Assembly: GCA_030247885.1 (NCBI GenBank)
Contig: JAPDRO010000001.1
Coordinates: 744,001-808,000, forward strand
Source of the DNA: Taxawa tesnikishii (nom. ined.)
Lineage: Eukaryota; Ascomycota; Dothideomycetes; Dothideales
Direction of reading: 5' to 3'
Length of the DNA stretch: 64,000 nt
In this document: in pieces, positions 58,919 to 64,000 of the stretch
Numbering within the stretch: position 1 is the first letter of the stretch
Layout of the letters: each line of letters starts with the position of its first letter
Position numbers and translations under genes: made by a program
Notes under the pieces: generated by a model
What the model was told of the DNA's origin: nothing
The model's database searches: none
The model's input: only the letters and a program-made list of their open reading frames with translations

Positions 58919-59312
58919 TCGGACAAAAGGGGAAGAACACATCCGATAGGGAGGCGGAGGCGGCAGCTACAGCAAGCGAAGCTGCAAAACCCGGTGAGCA
59001 TCTGCAGAAAGGCACCGCTCTCCTTCTCTCTTCTTCTCTTTTCTTCTCTCTTCTGCAGTTACGCACCCGCTTCACGCCTGAATGGAATGTTGCAAGACAA
59101 GCGTGCCGTCCGAGAAGCCGCTATAGCCCAGCCCCGTCCTCTGTCCGACAAAACTCCATATCTAAAGCTTTGGTGCAGAGTAGATACGAAGCATCTCAAT
59201 GGGTGTAGAGTAAACACGAAGCGCTGACTCGAGACCGTCTCACACCTTTTGACGCCAGGACGGCGGAGCGCGGACCCTTGCATCCAACTAGCGCAACCCT
59301 CGTGTCCTTGTA

Positions 59313-59349
59313 CACTTGTACAGTACACCTGTACAGTACACTTGTACAG
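59313..59349. repeat. 13-bp tandem repeat carrying the palindrome TGTACA
   Basis: Nearly three copies of CACTTGTACAGTA (the middle copy reads CACCTG), each with a TGTACA palindrome, about 205-240 bp before the GMPPA-like ATG. Confidence 0.75.
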
Positions 59350-59553
59350 CGTCTGCGGAACTGGAAGCTGTCCTCATTGCTTTCCCTGTAAACGTTCACC
59401 GTCGGCTGCATACGAGCACAACACCACAACACCCCTGACCCCCTGACCCCCGCCCCGTTCTCTTCTTCCTCTCAATTCCATATCCGATACCTCTTCCACA
59501 CGAAAGAGCCAGGAATCGAAAGTAAAGGAAAGGAAAAAACAAACAAAAACACA

Positions 59554-61046
59554 ATGTCTCTGCAGGTTCCCTCGCGCACAAAGGGCGGTAATGCGCCCAA
59601 CACAAAAGCCGTCATTCTAGTCGGAGGTGAGCATCAAACTTGACTCTCCCCTTGCACCGCTTTCTTCAACACCGCTGACGCGCCCAACGGCCCTTCAAGA
59701 GGAACCCGCTTCAGGCCCCTCTCCCTCGACGTTCCCAAGCCGCTCTTCACCGTCGCCGGCAAGAGCATCATCGAGCACTGCTTCGACGCCGTCGTCAAGG
59801 TGCCCTCGATCCGCGAAGTCTTCATCGTCGGCTACTACGATGACTCCGTCTTCCGGGACCTCATCCGCGACAGCCACAAGACCTACCCGCAGCTGCGCAT
59901 CACCTACATGAAGGAGTACACGGCCATGGGCACCGCCGGCGGCCTGTACCATTTCCGCGACCAGATCCTGAAGGGCCAGCCGCAGCGCTTCTTCGTGCTG
60001 AACGCCGACGTGTGCTGCAGTTTTCCTTTGGGTGAGATGCTGCGCTTGATGGAAGAGAAGGACGCAGACGCCATCATCCTGGGCACCAGGGTCAGCAACG
60101 AGGCTGCGTCAAACTTCGGTTGCATCGTCAGCGACTCGCACACCAAGCGCGTGCTGCACTACGTCGAAAAGCCGGAGAGCCACATCAGCAACCTGATCAA
60201 CTGCGGCGTCTACCTCTTCACCACAGAGTGCATCTTCCCGTCCATCAAGTCGGCCATGAAGCGGCGCGCCGACCGACCGAGACTGGTCAGCTACCCCTCG
60301 TCCGAGGCGCTCGACTCCCAGGACTTTTCCTCAACACCGCCGACGGCGACGACGACGACAGCGAGCGCAAGAACGAGGTCATCCGTCTCGAGCAGGACAT
60401 CCTCTCGGATCTCGCCGACACCAGCAAGTTCTTCGTGCTCGAGACCAAGGACTTCTGGCGCCAGATCAAGACCGCCGGTTCCGCCGTGCCTGCCAACGCC
60501 CTGTACCTCATGAAGGCCTTCCAACAACAGAGCGAAGCCCTCGCCACTCCCTCCGCCACGATCCTCCCACCCGTCTACATTCACCCCTCCGCCACCGTCG
60601 ACCCGACCGCCAAGCTGGGTCCGAACGTGAGCGTGGGACCCGGCGCACACATCGGCGCCGGTGCCCGTGTGAAGGAGTCCATCGTGCTCGAGGACGCCGA
60701 GATCAAGCACGACGCCTGCGTGCTGTATTCCATCATCGGCTGGGGTTCGCGCGTCGGTGCGTGGGCGAGGGTCGAGGGCACACCGACGCCCGTGCGCGAA
60801 CACAGCACTAGCATCGTCAAGAACGGAGTCAAGGTCCAGAGCATCACCATCCTGGGCAAGGAGTGTGCGGTTGGCGATGAGGTGCGCGTGCAGAACTGCG
60901 TCTGCTTGCCGTTCAAGGAACTGAAGAGGGTGAGTCTTGCATAACCCCGCCCTTGCTTGCCTTTTCGGGAGTTTTGCGACGCTGGAGATATACCGTGCGG
61001 CGACTGACAAGACACGTAGGACGTTGCCAACGAGGTTATCATGTAG
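59554..61046 (+). CDS. Mannose-1-phosphate guanylyltransferase, GMPPA-like
   Basis: Nucleotidyltransferase-fold protein of GDP-mannose synthesis; the alpha (regulatory-type) branch is inferred. Exons 59554-59626, about 59690-60929 and 61020-61046, about 446 aa. Exon 1 ends KAVILVGG and exon 2 begins PSRGTRFRPLSLDVPKPLF, together the pyrophosphorylase signature. Then come YMKEYTAMGTAGGLYHF, FFVLNADVCC and HYVEKPESHISNLINCGVYLF. C-terminal left-handed beta-helix hexapeptides follow (IHPSATVDPTAKLGPNVSVGPGAHIGAGA), and the tail is DVANEVIM. The expected acceptor of intron 1 reads AACG (59686-59689), not AACAG, so one A seems missing. A second break lies at 60321-60322; one added G gives DSQGLFLNTADGDDDD. 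The exon 2 insert with IRLEQDILSDLADTSKFFVLE is typical of GMPPA. Confidence 0.88.
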
Positions 61047-61295
61047 AGGCCACGACAGGCCTCTTGCGCGTTTGGGCGCAGTGGAGCGGCGTCGGTTTTC
61101 ACGATACTACACGATTTGGGTACTCAGATGAACGGTTAAAAGTTGAAGTGTGACATGCCAACAGCATGCACCGGAAAGCCATGGCAAATTTTCCTGTCGT
61201 GACGCCTCTCACGTCTATGCTTTCTTCATCGCTACATAGTCGTCGTGTGGGGTTCCTTCCATTTGCTCTTCAAAGTCTCTTGCCGGGACATTGAT

Positions 61296-63660
61296 CTATG
61301 GCCTGGGGAGGTCTTCCACCTCCATGGGCTGCACATCGACGACCTCCGCAGCGAGTTTCTTCTCGATCCTGTCATCCTTCATGAATGGGAAGCTGAGGAC
61401 CTCGCGGATCGTGTAGTTGTTTGTAAGGAACATGACCATGCGGTCAATGCCCATTCCCCAGCCTCCAGTAGGCGGCAGACCATCTGCGAAAACAACCATC
61501 AGTATTCTTTGCGTGAGACGCCGATTCCCGAACAACTTACACTCTAAACTCTCGCAGAACGTCTCGTCGATGAGTTGGGCCTCGTCATCACCCTGGTCCT
61601 TCTGTCTGGCCTGCTCCTCGAAGCGCAAACGCTGGTCAAACTAGGACATGACATTAGCGAGTTCTCCCGATCGCAATCGAAGATGTAAACTCACAGGATC
61701 GTTCAACTCGGTGTATGCGTTGACAATCTCCTTTTTGCAAACAAAAGCCTCGAAACGCTCGCAGAGACCGGCGTGCTGACGGTGGTACTTGGCAAGGGGA
61801 GACATCATCTGGGGGTGGCCGGTGATGAAGGTAGGGTTGACGCACTTCTCCTCTGCGTGTATCCGTCAGCACTACCCACGCGCCATATGTCGTTGTTGTT
61901 GTCGTGGAGGCTTACCAATGAATTCACCGACCAGCTTGTCGAGCATACGGGCGTTGGTGAGCGGTGGCGGACATTCGACTCCGGTCTTCTTCAACATGCG
62001 CTTGAGGAAGTCGTTGGTCTCCTGGCTGTGCAAGGTCTCTCCTGGTGGGAACTTCTCGCCGCAAGCCTCCTCCAATGCGGGAATCATCTCGATACGCTTC
62101 CATGGCTTGGCCCAGTTGACTTGGTAGGTCTCTCCATGCTGTGTCGTGAACGTTGTCTCATGGCTGCCAGTAACGTGCTTGACAAGCCCGGAGACAAGGT
62201 CTTCCGTAGTCTCCATCACGTCGTAGACGTCTGCGAAAGCTTGATAGAATTCACATGTTGTGAACTCCGGGTTGTGGGTCAGATCAATGCCCTCGTTACG
62301 GAACTGACGACCAAGCTCATATACACGGTCAAGACCACCGACGATGAGCTGCTTGAGGTAGCTGCGGGACCGTTAGCATCTTTATCACAGAACAAGACAG
62401 AACCCAATGGCACGCACAGTTCCGGAGCAACACGCATGAACAGATCCTGCAAGAAAGTTAGCAACTTCTCGCGCACAACGCACAGAGGCCAACCCAACAT
62501 CCTCCAACAGCCAGTTCAACTTACCTGTTCGTACTCATTGTGGAACGTCTTGAAGGGCTTGGCGGTCGCACCTCCTGCAATTTGGTTCATCATTGGGGTT
62601 TCGACTTCGACGAAATCACGCTTGCGACATGCATTAGTTGAGCCGTCCATCCTAGCACCGAAATTTGCAATCGTACCTGGTCAAAGTAGTTTCTGATGTA
62701 CGTGATCATCCTGGATCGCGTGCGGAGAACCTCCCGGCTCTTGTCGTTGATCATCAGGTCCTTCGCATTGTTAGAACGAGGTATTGTGAGTGGCTAGTCG
62801 CAGGAACCCACTAGGAACCGTTTTCTGTATCTTGTCTCCTGGTCGGTGAAGGCGCCGTGGTACGCATCCGCGTTTGGCAACAGGTGCAAACACGGCGTGA
62901 GCAGGATAATCTCTTGCGCGAAAAGACTCAGCTCGCCCTCTGCCCTTGTCTTTGGAGCGGTCCTGCCAGGGTAGCCCTTGACACCAATGATATCTCCACG
63001 GCGGAGCGACTCGAGGGTCTCTTCGAAGGTCCTCTGGCCGGTCCAGTTATCTGCCTGACACATGATCTGCATGGAAACGGACTTTCTCTTGACGTCCAGG
63101 AAGTACAGCTTCGTACCAGAGGAACGGATGTTCATGATTCTTGCGCCAACATGCAGCGTCTTCTCTTGCAGGTGTTCGCCGGTCTTGAGGTGGCCGAATT
63201 CATTGCTGAAGTTTTCAGGGTCGTAGGAGTCGGGGAACTTGTGTGGGTAGGGGTTGGGATCCTGGCTAGTCCTGAGCTTCTGGATGGCCCTTGAACGGAT
63301 CTCGAAGTATTGCTGGTGACAAGTCAGTCCCAATTACACGGCAGCCTGCTAGCTTTGGCATACGTTGGGGTTTAACTGAGCCTCCTCCTCTTGCGCTGCG
63401 CCGGCCTTCTTCTTGGGCTGAGGCTTTGGAGGAGCGGCAGCAGCCTTCTCTGCCTTCTTGGCTTCCTTTTCCCTCAACTTCTGGCGCTTCTTGAGTTCGG
63501 ATTTGGAGACACGCTCGCCAGTGACCTCGTCAAGGTAGGTTTGCTGTGCTGGTGCGGCCTCGGACGCGTTGTCCTGGGTGGTCAATTCGCCGACCTTTTC
63601 AGTGACGTTCTGCACGGCGTCCTTGACAGCATTGGCGGCGTTCTGAGCCTGTTCCGCCAT
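61296..63660 (-). CDS. KRS1: Lysyl-tRNA synthetase, cytosolic class II
   Basis: Charges tRNA-Lys in the cytosol. Nine exons on the minus strand: 63660-63364, 63312-62812, 62760-62677, 62620-62525, 62446-62418, 62361-61916, 61852-61695, 61640-61541 and 61483-61296, 632 aa. All phases agree and no frame breaks occur. The N-terminal extension is Lys/Ala-rich and helical ([19 protein letters not shown]), as in eukaryotic tRNA-binding extensions. The OB-fold anticodon domain has [16 protein letters not shown]. The class II core follows: motif 2 region [60 protein letters not shown] and motif 3 [20 protein letters not shown]. It is convergent with the GMPPA-like gene (about 250 bp apart). Exon 5 is only 29 bp. 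Confidence 0.96.
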
Positions 63661-64000
63661 GTTTGCGGGTCTTGTGTGTATATCAATCGCGTGACTGGCA
63701 GAGAGTGGGTGGTCCAGAAGTAAAGCTCATGTGGTGAGTAACATTTTCCTGGCCTTATCGATTAATAGAGAGGGGCACGGCACAGTGGGCTGCACGAGTC
63801 AAGGCGAACATACAATGTAACATCAAGCCTGCGAAACCTGCCTACTTCGTTACTTCCCATCCCGTACGGCGTGCCATCTCACGGTGAGTTCCCATTACTG
63901 TTTGACATAAGCATCATCGATGCTTTGATGCTTCTACGCACTCCCGTTGTAGATTCAGCCTACAGACTCACCCAAGTTGTTCTGGTGTTGATTTTGCTTG
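63661..64000. other. KRS1 upstream region
   Basis: About 340 bp upstream of the KRS1 start to the window edge. It should hold the KRS1 promoter. No gene or repeat seen. Confidence 0.45.

Larger units (their letters stand above)
58254..59553. other. Divergent intergenic region with several short repeats
   Basis: About 1.3 kb between the dynamin-like and GMPPA-like genes. It holds a GAGGAAAAGGT triplication (58262-58290), GAAGTGGAGT-type repeats (58831-58918), TTCTCTC tracts (59020-59055) and a TGTACA-bearing repeat (59313-59349). No gene supported. Confidence 0.45.

Overview
The window reads as nuclear DNA of a filamentous ascomycete (Pezizomycotina; a dothideomycete-like fungus is my guess, made without database searches). 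The reasons are the dense, unclustered protein-coding genes, introns of about 50-65 bp with GT...CTRAY...AG signals, and fungal families: an AA9 polysaccharide monooxygenase with a CBM1, a copper-fist factor, a Zn2Cys6 factor and a MARVEL protein. I see no rRNA, tRNA, CRISPR, transposon or virus-derived element.

Layout, left to right. STT3 (partial, -), a MARVEL membrane protein (-), a decayed methyltransferase pseudogene (+), the AA9-CBM1 enzyme (+), VPS18 (+), a SprT-like metalloprotein (+), an LCLAT1/CST26-type acyltransferase (-), the mitochondrial NADH kinase POS5 (+), a phosphate-type MFS transporter (+), an SDR-fold protein (+), cytidine deaminase (+), JAC1/HscB (-), a secreted S41 peptidase (+), COQ5 (-), BCKDH E1-alpha (+), a copper-fist factor (-) facing a Zn2Cys6 factor (+), a JmjC protein (+), a bZIP factor (-), an SMP-30/gluconolactonase (-), a dynamin-like GTPase (-), a GMPPA-like mannose-1-phosphate guanylyltransferase (+) and lysyl-tRNA synthetase (-).

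These are mostly independent housekeeping and regulatory genes, not one pathway. Loose themes are mitochondrial functions (POS5, JAC1, COQ5, BCKDH E1-alpha), protein glycosylation (STT3, GMPPA-like) and secreted enzymes (AA9, S41). No biosynthetic cluster or defence island is evident.

The most striking window-wide feature is a series of single-base reading-frame breaks inside otherwise well-conserved genes. Most lie in short mononucleotide runs and most look like one missing base. They affect VPS18 (2), POS5, S41, BCKDH E1-alpha, the copper-fist, Zn2Cys6, JmjC and bZIP genes, the dynamin-like gene (3) and the GMPPA-like gene (1, plus a damaged splice acceptor). Other genes of similar size (STT3, KRS1, COQ5, AA9) are intact. 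I read this mainly as consensus (assembly) error, so the affected genes are annotated as CDS. The methyltransferase at 4.3-5.0 kb, which also lacks an internal block and part of its cofactor motif, is annotated as a pseudogene.

Gene-free stretches hold short tandem repeats. They are longest at 16.4-18.5, 34.5-37.0, 39.5-41.9, 43.3-45.9, 48.0-52.2 and 53.3-55.4 kb.
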